From Aquimonas sp044377145 (GTDB lineage: Bacteria; Pseudomonadota; Gammaproteobacteria; Xanthomonadales; Xanthomonadaceae): a DNA stretch of 64,000 nt. Positions 45,572 through 54,057 of the stretch are shown here, piece after piece. Made by a program: the position numbers and the translations under genes. The stretch lies in NCBI RefSeq assembly GCF_044377145.1, contig NZ_JBILJQ010000001.1, positions 206,952 through 270,951 of the forward strand, written 5' to 3'. The notes beneath the pieces were generated by a model, which ran no database searches, had not been told where the DNA came from, and worked only from the letters and a program-made list of their open reading frames with translations. The first letter of the stretch is position 1. Each line of letters starts with the position of its first letter.

Positions 45572-46765
45572 ATGAGCCTGGACCACCGCCTCGCCACTGA
45601 GCTGGACGACATCCGCAGCGCTGGACTGTTCAAGTCCGAACGCATCATCGTCTCGCCGCAGTCGGCCGAGATCGAACTGGCCGATGGGCGCCGTGTGCTG
45701 AACTTCTGCGCCAACAACTACCTCGGCCTGGCCGACGACAAGAACGTGATCGAGGCGGCCAAGCACGCGCTGGACACCCACGGCCACGGCATGGCCAGCG
45801 TGCGTTTCATCTGCGGCACCCAGGATTTGCACAAGCAGCTCGAAGCAAAGATCGCGGAGTTCTTCGGCAAGCAGGATTCAATCCTCTACGCCGCCTGTTT
45901 CGACGCCAACGGCGGCCTGTACGAACCCCTGCTCGGCGAGCAGGACGCAATCATCTCCGACGCACTGAACCATGCCTCGATCATCGACGGCGTGCGCCTG
46001 TGCAAGGCCAAGCGCTATCGCTACGCCAACTGCGATATGGCCGATCTGGAGAAGCAGCTGCAGCAGGCACGCGCGGACGGCGCGCGCGACATCCTGATCA
46101 CCACCGACGGCGTGTTCTCGATGGACGGCTTCATCGCCCCGCTCGATCAGATCACCGCGCTGGCAGCGAAGTACGACGCTGCATTGCACATCGACGAATG
46201 CCATGCCACCGGATTTCTCGGTGAACGTGGCCGCGGCTCGGCCGAAGTGAAGGGCGTGCTCGACAAGATCGACATCATCACCGGCACCCTGGGCAAGGCA
46301 CTTGGCGGCGCACTGGGCGGCTTTACCTGCGGCTCGCGCGAGGTCATCGAGATGCTGCGCCAGCGCTCGCGCCCGTATCTGTTCTCGAATGCGCTGCCGC
46401 CCTCGGTGGTGGCCTCGGGCCTCGCGGTGTTCGAGCGCATCGACGAAGCCCACGATCTGCGCGAACGCCTGCGCAGCAACACCGCGCGCTTTCGCGCAAG
46501 GCTCGCCGCCGCAGGCTTCGATCTCAAGCCCGGCGAGCATCCGATCGTGCCGGTGATGCTGTACGAGGCACCGCTGGCCCAGGCCTTCGCCGCCGAGCTG
46601 CTGAACGAGGGCGTGTACGCGATCGGGTTCTTCTTCCCGGTGGTGCCCAAGGGCCAGGCCCGCATCCGCACCCAGATGAGCGCCGCGCATACGCCGGAAC
46701 AGATCGAGCGTGCCGCCGATGCATTCATCGCGGTCGGCAAACGGCTCGGCGTAATTCCGGCCTAA
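45572..46765 (+). CDS. kbl: 2-amino-3-ketobutyrate CoA ligase (glycine C-acetyltransferase)
   Basis: PLP enzyme that splits 2-amino-3-ketobutyrate with CoA to glycine and acetyl-CoA in threonine degradation. The 397-residue product starts MSLDHRLATELDDIRSAGLF. The PLP lysine is K242 in GTLGKALGG, and the HIDECHATGFLGERGRG motif is intact. The usual partner tdh is not adjacent; gcvT/gcvH, which could use the glycine, lie about 13 kb away. Confidence 0.96.
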   Translation: MSLDHRLATELDDIRSAGLFKSERIIVSPQSAEIELADGRRVLNFCANNYLGLADDKNVIEAAKHALDTHGHGMASVRFICGTQDLHKQLEAKIAEFFGKQDSILYAACFDANGGLYEPLLGEQDAIISDALNHASIIDGVRLCKAKRYRYANCDMADLEKQLQQARADGARDILITTDGVFSMDGFIAPLDQITALAAKYDAALHIDECHATGFLGERGRGSAEVKGVLDKIDIITGTLGKALGGALGGFTCGSREVIEMLRQRSRPYLFSNALPPSVVASGLAVFERIDEAHDLRERLRSNTARFRARLAAAGFDLKPGEHPIVPVMLYEAPLAQAFAAELLNEGVYAIGFFFPVVPKGQARIRTQMSAAHTPEQIERAADAFIAVGKRLGVIPA

Positions 46766-46779
46766 AGGCCAGCACGCGC

Positions 46780-47154
46780 ATGCGCCCCGTGCTGAAGCGC
46801 CTGTTCGTGCTTGCGCTGCAGCACGATGCGCAGGCCGAGCTGAGCTGGAACGGCTACTGGCAGACCCGCTGCCTGCACTGCCGCGCGCGGCTGGAATTTA
46901 ACGAAGACGGTGCGCCCCGCGGTGCGGGCTCGCTGGAGCACGTGGTGCCGCAGGCGTGGTTCGGCAAACGCGCCGCCGCAGCACTTTGCGCGCGGGTGGG
47001 AGGTGACGCCAACGACCCTCGCAACCTCGCCGCCGCGTGCGCAACCTGCAACCAGAGCAAGGGCAAAGGCCCCGACGCCCGCGGCCCCGCCGATGCCCGC
47101 GCGCTGGAAGTCATCGGCGAACTGCTGGATCGACGGCTGGCGCGGTGGCGGTGA
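46780..47154 (+). CDS. HNH endonuclease-domain protein
   Basis: The 124-residue protein has an HNH/zinc-ribbon layout: CLHC near residue 31, the catalytic segment SLEHVVPQAWFG (about 51-62) and NLAAACATCNQSKGKG (about 82-97) with the second CxxC. It starts 14 nt after kbl and could be cotranscribed. Small standalone HNH proteins of this type are common in the group and their targets are unknown. A dispersed repeat starts 3 nt after its stop. Confidence 0.85.
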   Translation: MRPVLKRLFVLALQHDAQAELSWNGYWQTRCLHCRARLEFNEDGAPRGAGSLEHVVPQAWFGKRAAAALCARVGGDANDPRNLAAACATCNQSKGKGPDARGPADARALEVIGELLDRRLARWR

Positions 47155-47156
47155 GG

Positions 47157-47187
47157 CCGGGAATCGGGAGTGGGGAATCGGGAATCG
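47157..47187. repeat. Single GGGAATCGGGA repeat arm
   Basis: CCGGGAATCGGGAGTGGGG then AATCGGGAATCG matches the arms at 25105 and 6694 almost base for base, but here no inverted partner follows. It lies between the convergent HNH and Rieske genes, directly after the HNH stop. Confidence 0.8.
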
Positions 47188-47214
47188 TATGGGCACCGAA
47201 CGTGGCCCCTGCGC

Positions 47215-47532
47215 CTACTCCCGGTCGTCTCGGGTATAGACCACCCCACCCTCCAGCCTGACCGGAAACACCGCGATCGGCGTGTAGGCCGGTGCACACA
47301 GGGCCTCGCCGGTGCGCAGGTCGAAGCGCGCACCGTGGCGCGGGCATTCGACCACGCAGCCGTGCACCGGCCCACCCGCAAGTTCGGCGCCGTCATGTGT
47401 GCAGACATCCTCCACCGCGAACCAGCCTTCGGCGGTTCGATACACCGCGATTGAAGTATCGCCATCCCAGACCACCTGGAACTCGCCTTCCGCCAGCTGT
47501 AGCTCACCACACACCGCGATCCAACCCTGCAT
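47215..47532 (-). CDS. Rieske [2Fe-2S] ferredoxin-type protein
   Basis: The 105-residue protein holds the Rieske cluster ligands CTHDG (first C-x-H) and CPRHGARFD (second C-x-x-H) in the spacing of dioxygenase-type ferredoxins. No signal peptide, so probably a cytosolic electron carrier. No oxygenase or reductase gene is adjacent, so its partner is unknown. It sits between HNH (convergent) and the TonB receptor terminator. Confidence 0.93.
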   Translation of the reverse strand: MQGWIAVCGELQLAEGEFQVVWDGDTSIAVYRTAEGWFAVEDVCTHDGAELAGGPVHGCVVECPRHGARFDLRTGEALCAPAYTPIAVFPVRLEGGVVYTRDDRE

Positions 47533-47587
47533 GTTTTCGCCCTTTCGTGATTGAAGCGTTCACCACAACGATAGCCCGCCAAGCCAA

Positions 47588-47621
47588 CAAAAAACGGCCG
47601 ACGCATCGCTGCGCCGGCCGT
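47588..47621 (-). terminator. Intrinsic terminator of the TonB-receptor gene
   Basis: ACGGCCG-A-CGC (47594-47604) pairs with GCG-C-CGGCCGT (47611-47621) with one mismatch. On the minus strand the stem is followed directly by six T. It lies about 60 nt after the receptor stop: a textbook rho-independent terminator. Confidence 0.9.
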
Positions 47622-47681
47622 GATTTTGAAGCTCCGCGGAGCCACCCGGGCTGCACGTGGCAGCCCGGGCGGGAAGACGGA

Positions 47682-50600
47682 TCAGAAGCGGTAACGCAGG
47701 GTCAGCTGGGCAGCCCACTGCGACTCGCCGCGGTTCTGGCGGGTCACAAAGTCTTCGAGGTTGCCCAAGCTGTAGACGTAGCGGCCCTGTGCGTCGATAC
47801 CGTTGTAGTTGACGAAGCTGCGCGCCTGACCGCCATTGGCCTGGAAGCCGACTTCATCAATGCGACCCCAATCCTTGTTGATCAGGTTGCCGACATTGAG
47901 GATGTCCAGCACGACCTCGGTCTTGTGACCTTCCATGAAGCCCGGCAGCTGCTGGCTGACGCGGAAGTCAAAGGTGTTGGTCCAAGGGGCGTACTCGCTG
48001 AAACGGTCCACGACCTGACCTGCGTAGCGGTCCAAGCCTTCGGCGCGTACGAAGTCCCAGAAGCGAGCCTCTTCAGCCGCACCGCCGCGGAAGACCACAT
48101 CGTTCGAGCCCGGAGCGCGGGGGATGTACATCAGGTCGTTGCCGCCGAGCGCATCACCGTTGGCGTCATTGATGAAGGTCCAGCTGTAGGGCTTGCCCTT
48201 ACGGCCTTCGTAAACCAAGCCGAAGTCGGTAGCGTTGTCGCTGAACAGGAAGGCACGGAAACCGAGGGTGGCGACGAAGCGGTCACGCACCACGTAGGGC
48301 GAACGGGAAGCCAGCTCTTCGTTCGGGTTGAACACCGAACGACCGGCCCAGCTCGAGTTCGCCACTGATGACGTCAGCGGGCTGACCTCGCGTGCGTCCG
48401 AGTAGTTGTAGGCCACCGACCACGACCACGGATCGTCCTGACGCGCACGCGACAGCGACAGGGTCAGGTTTTCGCCGCTGCCCTTGGTGGTGTTGTCCGC
48501 GATCAGCACATTGTTGAACGCCGTGTTGCTTTGCGCACGTGCACGCGGCCCGTTGGTTCCAGCACAGGCACCGGTGGTGATGGTGGTGCCGTTGGCGTTC
48601 CAGCAGGCCGGGTTGTAACCGCCTGCCGTCCAGAACAGTGCGCGGCCATCCGGTCCGATACGGGTCGCCTCACCCAGGTTCAGGTGGCGATAGAAGATGC
48701 CGCTCTTGGTCTGGGTGAACAGCACTTCCGCGCTGAACACAGCACCCCAGAACGGGGTTTCGTGGTCAAACGCCAGATTGGCCTTCCACACCGACGGCAT
48801 CCGCAGATCGTTGGACAGGAAATCGACGTTCGCGGCCGGCGGCGCGCCCAGGTTGCTGACCTGCTGAGCCGGGTTCGGGTTGAACAGCGAGGTCCCCGCC
48901 GGGCAGGGGGCAAACTGCGATCCGAGCTGAGCGTTGCCACAACCCACCACCTGAGTGGCGCGACCGGTGTTCGAGTACGGGTTGGACAGCCAGACATTGG
49001 CGGCCGAACCCTCATACAGGCCCAAACCGGCACGCAGCTGCGTGGCGCGCTCGGTGTCGAAGGTGTAGTTCAGGCCGAGGCGCGGCTGGAACAGGCCTTT
49101 GCCATCAATGGTCGTGCTGTTATCCAGACCGAAACCGCCGGTCGCGCGGCCGTTGACGAGTGCGCCCGGGGCCGCCGCAGCGGCGGCGTTGAACAGCGGG
49201 CTGTCGGGCATGCTGGTGCGGTCGTAGCGAACGCCGAACACCAGGCTCAGGTTGTAGTTGACCGCCCAGGTGTCCTGCAGGAACAGGCCCCAGTTTTCCA
49301 GCTCCCATTCAGCCACGCCGTTGGCCAGCGTCTGGCCGGCCTGCGGCCCCTGCACCTGATAGCCGAGCGGGTTGCCCGACTCGAAGCTGGTCGCACAGTC
49401 AGCGGCCGAGATGCACCCGAACAGGTAGCTGCCGTTGGTGTCCTGCAGGAAGGCGTTGTAGACGTCGTTGTTGGCCCAGTCGAAACCGGCCTTCACTTCG
49501 TGGTCGCCCACGTACCAGTTGCCGGCGAAGAAGATGTCGTCGGTGACCGTGGACAACACATTGAAGTGGCGCGAACGCTCGGTGCCGAAGCGCAGATTGC
49601 GGGTGCCGCCCTGCACACCGGCCGGCGGGGTGCCGCCAGTCACCTGGATCGCGACCTGCGGCAGATTGCTGAAGTTGATCGGCTGGCTGTCGTACTCGCG
49701 GCGGCTGGCGCGGAACTCGGTGGAGAAAGTGTCGGTCCAGTCGGCATACCACTGTGCCACCACCGATTCGACAGTCTTGTCCTGGTTGTACCAGTGCGAG
49801 CTGAAGCTCAGATTGCCGCCGTTGTTGTTCGGAAGCAGCGGGTTCGACTCTTCCGTCTTGGTGTAGCGGATGTTGGCGCGCTGGGTGTCGCTGATGTTCC
49901 AGTCGACCTTCAGCAGGATGTCTTCGACGGTCAGCGCGGCGGTGGTCGGCGCTTCGATACCGCCGATGTTGACGCCGTAGCGGCTCTGCGCAAGCGAGGC
50001 GACCTGCGCGACCTGCGCCGGAGTGATGAACACCTGGCTGCCGTTGCCGCCCAGCGGAACGAAGTCGGAACCGACGCGGGTCGACTTGAGATCTTCGTAG
50101 GCCAAGAAGAAAAACAGCTTGTCCTTGATCAGCGGGCCGCCGAAGGTGACGCCGGCAGTCTCGTCTTCCGAGGCAGGCGGCGCGAAGAAGCTGTCGCCGA
50201 CTCGGTTGTAGCGGTCGCCGGCCAGGCCGTCATCGCGCCAAACGTAGTAAACGCTGCCCTTGAACTCGTTGGTACCGGACTTGGTGACGGCGTTTATGTT
50301 GGCGCCGGTGTAGCCCTTCTGGGTCACGTCGACGTTGGAGATGTTGACCTGCACGGCGTCGATCGCGTCGATCGAGATCGGCTGCTTCTGGGTCGGCAGG
50401 TTGTTCGCTTCCAGGCCGAAGGTGTCGGAGATGCTGACGCCGTCAACGGTGATGCTGTTGTAGCGGCTGTTCTGGCCGGCCACCGAAATTTCGCCACGGT
50501 CTTTGTCGGTCTGCGAGACGCGCGGATCAAGGCGGGCATAGTCCTGCAGATTGCGCTGGATCGAGGCGAAGCTGTCGAGCTGCTCACGGCTGATCTGGGT

Positions 50601-51023
50601 GCTTGCGCCCATGCGCTCGGGCGAGAACACGCTGCCGGCGCTGCCGACCACGGTCACGGTGTCGAGCTCGGTAGCCTCGGCGGCCAGGTCGACGTTGACG
50701 GCGGTGACTTCGTTCAGCTGCAGAAACACGTTCTCGGTGGTCTCGGGCTCGAAGCCCGGGCGCAGCACGGTGACGGTGTAGGGGCCGCCGACGCGCAGAC
50801 CGCGCGCGGAGTAGCGACCGTCGCCATCAGTCGTCGAGCGCACGGTGGTGCCGGACGGGGCGTGAACGATCACGACTTCGGCGCCGACCAGTGCTTCACC
50901 CTGCTCGGAGGTGACGCGGCCAGCCATCTGGGCGGAGGTGGTCTGGGCGAACACCGGGGTGGAAGTCGCAAGCACCAGCGCCAGGGCGCCAGCGAGGCGA
51001 GTGACCCGCATCTGCTTATTCAT
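47682..51023 (-). CDS. Oar-like TonB-dependent receptor with N-terminal carboxypeptidase-regulatory domain
   Basis: Outer-membrane active transporter of 1113 residues from ATG 51023. It has a signal peptide (RLAGALALVLATSTPVFA) and a CarboxypepD-reg-like beta-sandwich (about 30-115, VGAEVVIVHAPSGTTVRSTT). The plug carries ITVDGVSISDTFGLEANNLP and YTGANINAVTKSGTNEFKG, and the large barrel ends with aromatic LTLRYRF. AGGA lies 10 nt upstream of the start. Oar-type receptors take up peptides, siderophores or phosphorus compounds; the substrate here is unknown. Antisense frames are long but spurious. Confidence 0.94.
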   Translation of the reverse strand: MNKQMRVTRLAGALALVLATSTPVFAQTTSAQMAGRVTSEQGEALVGAEVVIVHAPSGTTVRSTTDGDGRYSARGLRVGGPYTVTVLRPGFEPETTENVFLQLNEVTAVNVDLAAEATELDTVTVVGSAGSVFSPERMGASTQISREQLDSFASIQRNLQDYARLDPRVSQTDKDRGEISVAGQNSRYNSITVDGVSISDTFGLEANNLPTQKQPISIDAIDAVQVNISNVDVTQKGYTGANINAVTKSGTNEFKGSVYYVWRDDGLAGDRYNRVGDSFFAPPASEDETAGVTFGGPLIKDKLFFFLAYEDLKSTRVGSDFVPLGGNGSQVFITPAQVAQVASLAQSRYGVNIGGIEAPTTAALTVEDILLKVDWNISDTQRANIRYTKTEESNPLLPNNNGGNLSFSSHWYNQDKTVESVVAQWYADWTDTFSTEFRASRREYDSQPINFSNLPQVAIQVTGGTPPAGVQGGTRNLRFGTERSRHFNVLSTVTDDIFFAGNWYVGDHEVKAGFDWANNDVYNAFLQDTNGSYLFGCISAADCATSFESGNPLGYQVQGPQAGQTLANGVAEWELENWGLFLQDTWAVNYNLSLVFGVRYDRTSMPDSPLFNAAAAAAPGALVNGRATGGFGLDNSTTIDGKGLFQPRLGLNYTFDTERATQLRAGLGLYEGSAANVWLSNPYSNTGRATQVVGCGNAQLGSQFAPCPAGTSLFNPNPAQQVSNLGAPPAANVDFLSNDLRMPSVWKANLAFDHETPFWGAVFSAEVLFTQTKSGIFYRHLNLGEATRIGPDGRALFWTAGGYNPACWNANGTTITTGACAGTNGPRARAQSNTAFNNVLIADNTTKGSGENLTLSLSRARQDDPWSWSVAYNYSDAREVSPLTSSVANSSWAGRSVFNPNEELASRSPYVVRDRFVATLGFRAFLFSDNATDFGLVYEGRKGKPYSWTFINDANGDALGGNDLMYIPRAPGSNDVVFRGGAAEEARFWDFVRAEGLDRYAGQVVDRFSEYAPWTNTFDFRVSQQLPGFMEGHKTEVVLDILNVGNLINKDWGRIDEVGFQANGGQARSFVNYNGIDAQGRYVYSLGNLEDFVTRQNRGESQWAAQLTLRYRF

Positions 51024-51160
51024 CGTGATCTGTTCCTGCGTTTGGAGGGAGAACTCTTGGAGTGGCATCCAGCCGGGCCGCCTCGGGCACGGCGAGAGGC
51101 CGCCTGCGGGCGACCTCTTCCACTCGTGAATTGGCTGGCAAACGCCTCGGGGCGAGAATG

Positions 51161-51178
51161 CACGCATACGTATGCGTG
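51161..51178. promoter_or_regulatory. 18-bp perfect palindrome upstream of the TonB receptor
   Basis: CACGCATACGTATGCGTG is its own reverse complement and lies 138 bp upstream of the receptor ATG, in the 217-bp gap after the OlsF-like gene. It is operator-like in size and symmetry. Immediately upstream (toward 51225) are two CGGTTAA copies 11 nt apart on the minus strand and a CTGTCATATAG element. Confidence 0.6.
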
Positions 51179-51240
51179 TGGCTTGCCTAAGGCATTAACC
51201 GAAGTTTAACCGGACTATATGACAGTTTTGTATCCCCGTC

Positions 51241-53004
51241 TCAGCCCTGACACGCCAGCAGCGGCTCGGGGGAGGTCTTCGTCTGGGCGCTCTGGCGATC
51301 GATGTAGCGGGCGCGCTTGTGTGGCCTGATTCGCTGCAGGTCCACGCGAATCAGGCCGTCCACGCAGTGCCCGAAGTCGGGGTCGGCGCCAAAGGCCAGG
51401 AAGCGCACGCCTTCGGGTTCGCACAGGTCGACGTACTGTCGATACAGGGTGGGGACACTGGCCCCGGCCAGCTCGACCTCGGCTTTCAGCGCGGCCAGGG
51501 CTTCGCTGACCGAACGTCCGTCCCAGCGCGCCGCGGCCGCCGCGGCGACCCGCGGATCCAGCCGATGCGGGTTGCGCGCCTGCGCCAAGCCCTCGCGGTC
51601 GCCGAAGAAATGCTGGTGACAGTGGATGATCCAGTCGCGCGCTTCCGGCGGCAGGCTGGCCGACAGGCTGACCGGGCCGATCAGATAACGCAGTTCCGGG
51701 TGCTTCGCCAGGTAGGCGCCGATCCCCTGCCAGAGATAGTCGAGGCTGCGGCTGCCCCAGAAGCGCGGCTGCACAAAGCTGCGCCCCAGTTCGACTGACT
51801 GCGCCAGCTGCGGCAGCGCCTGCGCTGCGTAGTCGAACAGGCTGGCGGAGTACAGACCGCTCAGGCCATGGCGCTGCAGGATCGCCCCGATCTCGCCCAG
51901 CCGATACGCGCCAACGATCTCCAGCCGGGCCTCGTCCCACAGCACGATGTGCCGATAGTGGGCATCGAACCGATCCAGATCGCGCTTGCAGCCGGTGCCC
52001 TCGCCCACCGCGCGGAACGACAGCTCGCGCAGCCGACCGATTTCTTTCAGCGCCGGGTTCGACAGCTCGGCATCCAGCAACAGGATCTGCTTGCCATCGG
52101 CCGTGGCGCCCAGCCGTTCTGCCTGGCGCAGTGCATCCCGCACCGCCAGCGGCGGCTGCGGATGCGCGATCGCGCTGGAGGTCACGAACATCGGCGGCTT
52201 GCGGCGTGCCAAGCGGTAGGTGTGCGTGCGCATGCGCTGGGCCAGCTGGGACTCGTTCAAGCTCGGCGACTGCAGTGCTGACGAGGGCACCGGCGCGCCC
52301 ACGGTCAGGGTGATGCGCTGGGCGCGCGCAGCGAAAATTTCGCGCGGCAGCATCAGGGTCGCCAATGGCTTGGCCAACATCGATACGCCGTAGAACATGG
52401 CCGAGTTCTGCGCATCGATATGCACCGGCACAACGCCAGCGCCGGTCTTGCGGGCAAAGCGCAGAAATCCGTCGGACCAGCGACCGTCACGCACGCCCTG
52501 CGGCCGGATCCGGCTGACTTCGCCGGCGGGGAACACGATCACTGCCTCTTCGTTCTCAAGCGCCCGGTAGGCCGCACGCAAGCCGCCCCGCGCTTCGCCG
52601 CCAAACACATCGAGCCCGATCAACAGCGGCCGCAGCGGCTCCAGCTGATTGAGCACTTCATTGGCGAGGATGCGCACATCGCGCCGTACCGAGCCCACCA
52701 GATGCAGCAGCGAAAGCGCATCCAGCGCGCCCAGCGGGTGGTTGGCGACGATCAGCACGCGGCCTTCGCTGGGGATGTTCTCGCGGTCGCTGGGCGCAAC
52801 CCGATAGCTGAACTGCAGATGCTCGAGCGCGCCTTCGACAAACTCCAGGCCCTGCACATCGCGCAGCGCCGCCAGGGTGCCATTGACCTGGGCCTCGCAG
52901 GTGACCCGTCGCAGCAGCTCCACCACCGGCCGCGCGAACGCGCGCGCAGCGCCTTGTGCCAGCCACGGGAACGCGACATACAGGCGCTGCTCGACATCAA
53001 TCAT
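51241..53004 (-). CDS. OlsF-like bifunctional acyltransferase (acyltransferase + GNAT-type N-acyltransferase)
   Basis: The 587-residue fusion starts at 53004 (MIDVEQRLYVAFPWLAQGAA). The N-terminal half is a PlsC-like O-acyltransferase with NHPLGALD (His89, Asp95) and the acceptor motif FPAGEVSR. The C-terminal half is an OlsB/hemolysin-type N-acyltransferase (LRELSFRAVGEGTG, WDEARLEIVGAYRLG, FVQPRFWGSRSLDYLWQGIG). The architecture matches OlsF, which makes ornithine lipids in one polypeptide. Ornithine as substrate is inferred from that resemblance. Confidence 0.88.
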   Translation of the reverse strand: MIDVEQRLYVAFPWLAQGAARAFARPVVELLRRVTCEAQVNGTLAALRDVQGLEFVEGALEHLQFSYRVAPSDRENIPSEGRVLIVANHPLGALDALSLLHLVGSVRRDVRILANEVLNQLEPLRPLLIGLDVFGGEARGGLRAAYRALENEEAVIVFPAGEVSRIRPQGVRDGRWSDGFLRFARKTGAGVVPVHIDAQNSAMFYGVSMLAKPLATLMLPREIFAARAQRITLTVGAPVPSSALQSPSLNESQLAQRMRTHTYRLARRKPPMFVTSSAIAHPQPPLAVRDALRQAERLGATADGKQILLLDAELSNPALKEIGRLRELSFRAVGEGTGCKRDLDRFDAHYRHIVLWDEARLEIVGAYRLGEIGAILQRHGLSGLYSASLFDYAAQALPQLAQSVELGRSFVQPRFWGSRSLDYLWQGIGAYLAKHPELRYLIGPVSLSASLPPEARDWIIHCHQHFFGDREGLAQARNPHRLDPRVAAAAAARWDGRSVSEALAALKAEVELAGASVPTLYRQYVDLCEPEGVRFLAFGADPDFGHCVDGLIRVDLQRIRPHKRARYIDRQSAQTKTSPEPLLACQG

Positions 53005-53103
53005 GGGAATGGCCGGCGGTGGAGGAGCTCCCACCCTATCTGCGCAGGTTTGCGCAGCCATGACAGCCGAGAGGGACAGTTCCCCCAGGCGGGCTTGAGC
53101 GCA

Positions 53104-53928
53104 TCAGGCCAACAGCGATTCCAGCCCTTCCGCCAGTTTTGACGGCGGTTCCAGTGCGAGCACCGATTCGGCGCTCAGCCCGATCGCGGCGGCAGTCGCA
53201 GCCGGCATCGAGCTGGCCAACTGCTCGTCAGAGTCGCCGTTCTGTTCACCGCGTGCGCGCCAGATCGCCAGCTGCAGCAGTGCGGCCATCGGTTCGAAGG
53301 CCGGGCTCGCCAACGGCGCCGGGAAGCCCGCGATCGCGGTGACAAACAGCGGAGGAAAGCGCCAGCGCGAGGCCAGCATCGCGCCGACATCGGCATGGGT
53401 ATAGCCCAGGGCACGACGCTCGACCTCAAGCCGCAGCGGATCAAAAGTCGAGGCGACGCGGGCGATGTGCTGCATCTCGTCAGGCATGCGGGTGTACATC
53501 ACCAGTTGCCCGATCGCATGCATCAAGCCGACCGTGAACGCCACTTCGCCGTTCAGACGCGCCGGCCGCGACAGCGCCCGGGCGGCCACCGCCGCCAGCA
53601 GACTGAAGCGCCAGAACTCCGGCAGATCCAAACCCTTGAGCTCGCGAAAGCTGCCGGCCAGGCCGCTGCTGATCACCAGGGTCCGCACCGCGCCGAAGCC
53701 CAGCATGGTCAGCGCATCATCGACCGTTCCAATCGGCCGCGAGCAGTGGTAGTAGGCCGAATTGGCCAGGCGCAGAACGCGCGCCGAAAGCACCGGGTCG
53801 GTCGACAACTTGTCGCCCATACGGCGGAAATCGATCTCATCGGCATCGAAGCTTGAGATCAGCTCCTGAACAATGCGCGGCATGCTCGGCAAGGGCTGGG
53901 GGTGGTCGAACAGTTCCTCGATACGCAT
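53104..53928 (-). CDS. HDOD-domain signalling protein
   Basis: The 274-residue protein from ATG 53928 (MRIEELFDHPQPLPSMPRIV) is a single HDOD domain: RMGDKLSTDPVLSARVLRLANSAYY is the signature opening, with the degenerate HD region in VAFTVGLMHAIGQLV. HDOD proteins are non-enzymatic scaffolds in c-di-GMP and motility signalling. It lies 129 nt downstream of the Hpt/HD-GYP gene on the same strand, so the two are probably one signalling unit. Confidence 0.9.
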   Translation of the reverse strand: MRIEELFDHPQPLPSMPRIVQELISSFDADEIDFRRMGDKLSTDPVLSARVLRLANSAYYHCSRPIGTVDDALTMLGFGAVRTLVISSGLAGSFRELKGLDLPEFWRFSLLAAVAARALSRPARLNGEVAFTVGLMHAIGQLVMYTRMPDEMQHIARVASTFDPLRLEVERRALGYTHADVGAMLASRWRFPPLFVTAIAGFPAPLASPAFEPMAALLQLAIWRARGEQNGDSDEQLASSMPAATAAAIGLSAESVLALEPPSKLAEGLESLLA

Positions 53929-54057
53929 GCTCGCTCCGTACGATGAGTTGGGTACACGGGCTCGGATGCAAGACTGGCGCCGACGATGTGCCAACGTTTG
54001 GCCGGCGGGTGACGCACCGCGGGCCGCCGCCGGGCGAGCGGCCACCACCCGGCGCGC

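Noticed and set aside
48531..51209. 892-codon open frame on the plus strand
   Set aside because: Exact antisense of the TonB-receptor gene; an artefact of high GC at third codon positions. The minus-strand product has a signal peptide, plug and barrel.
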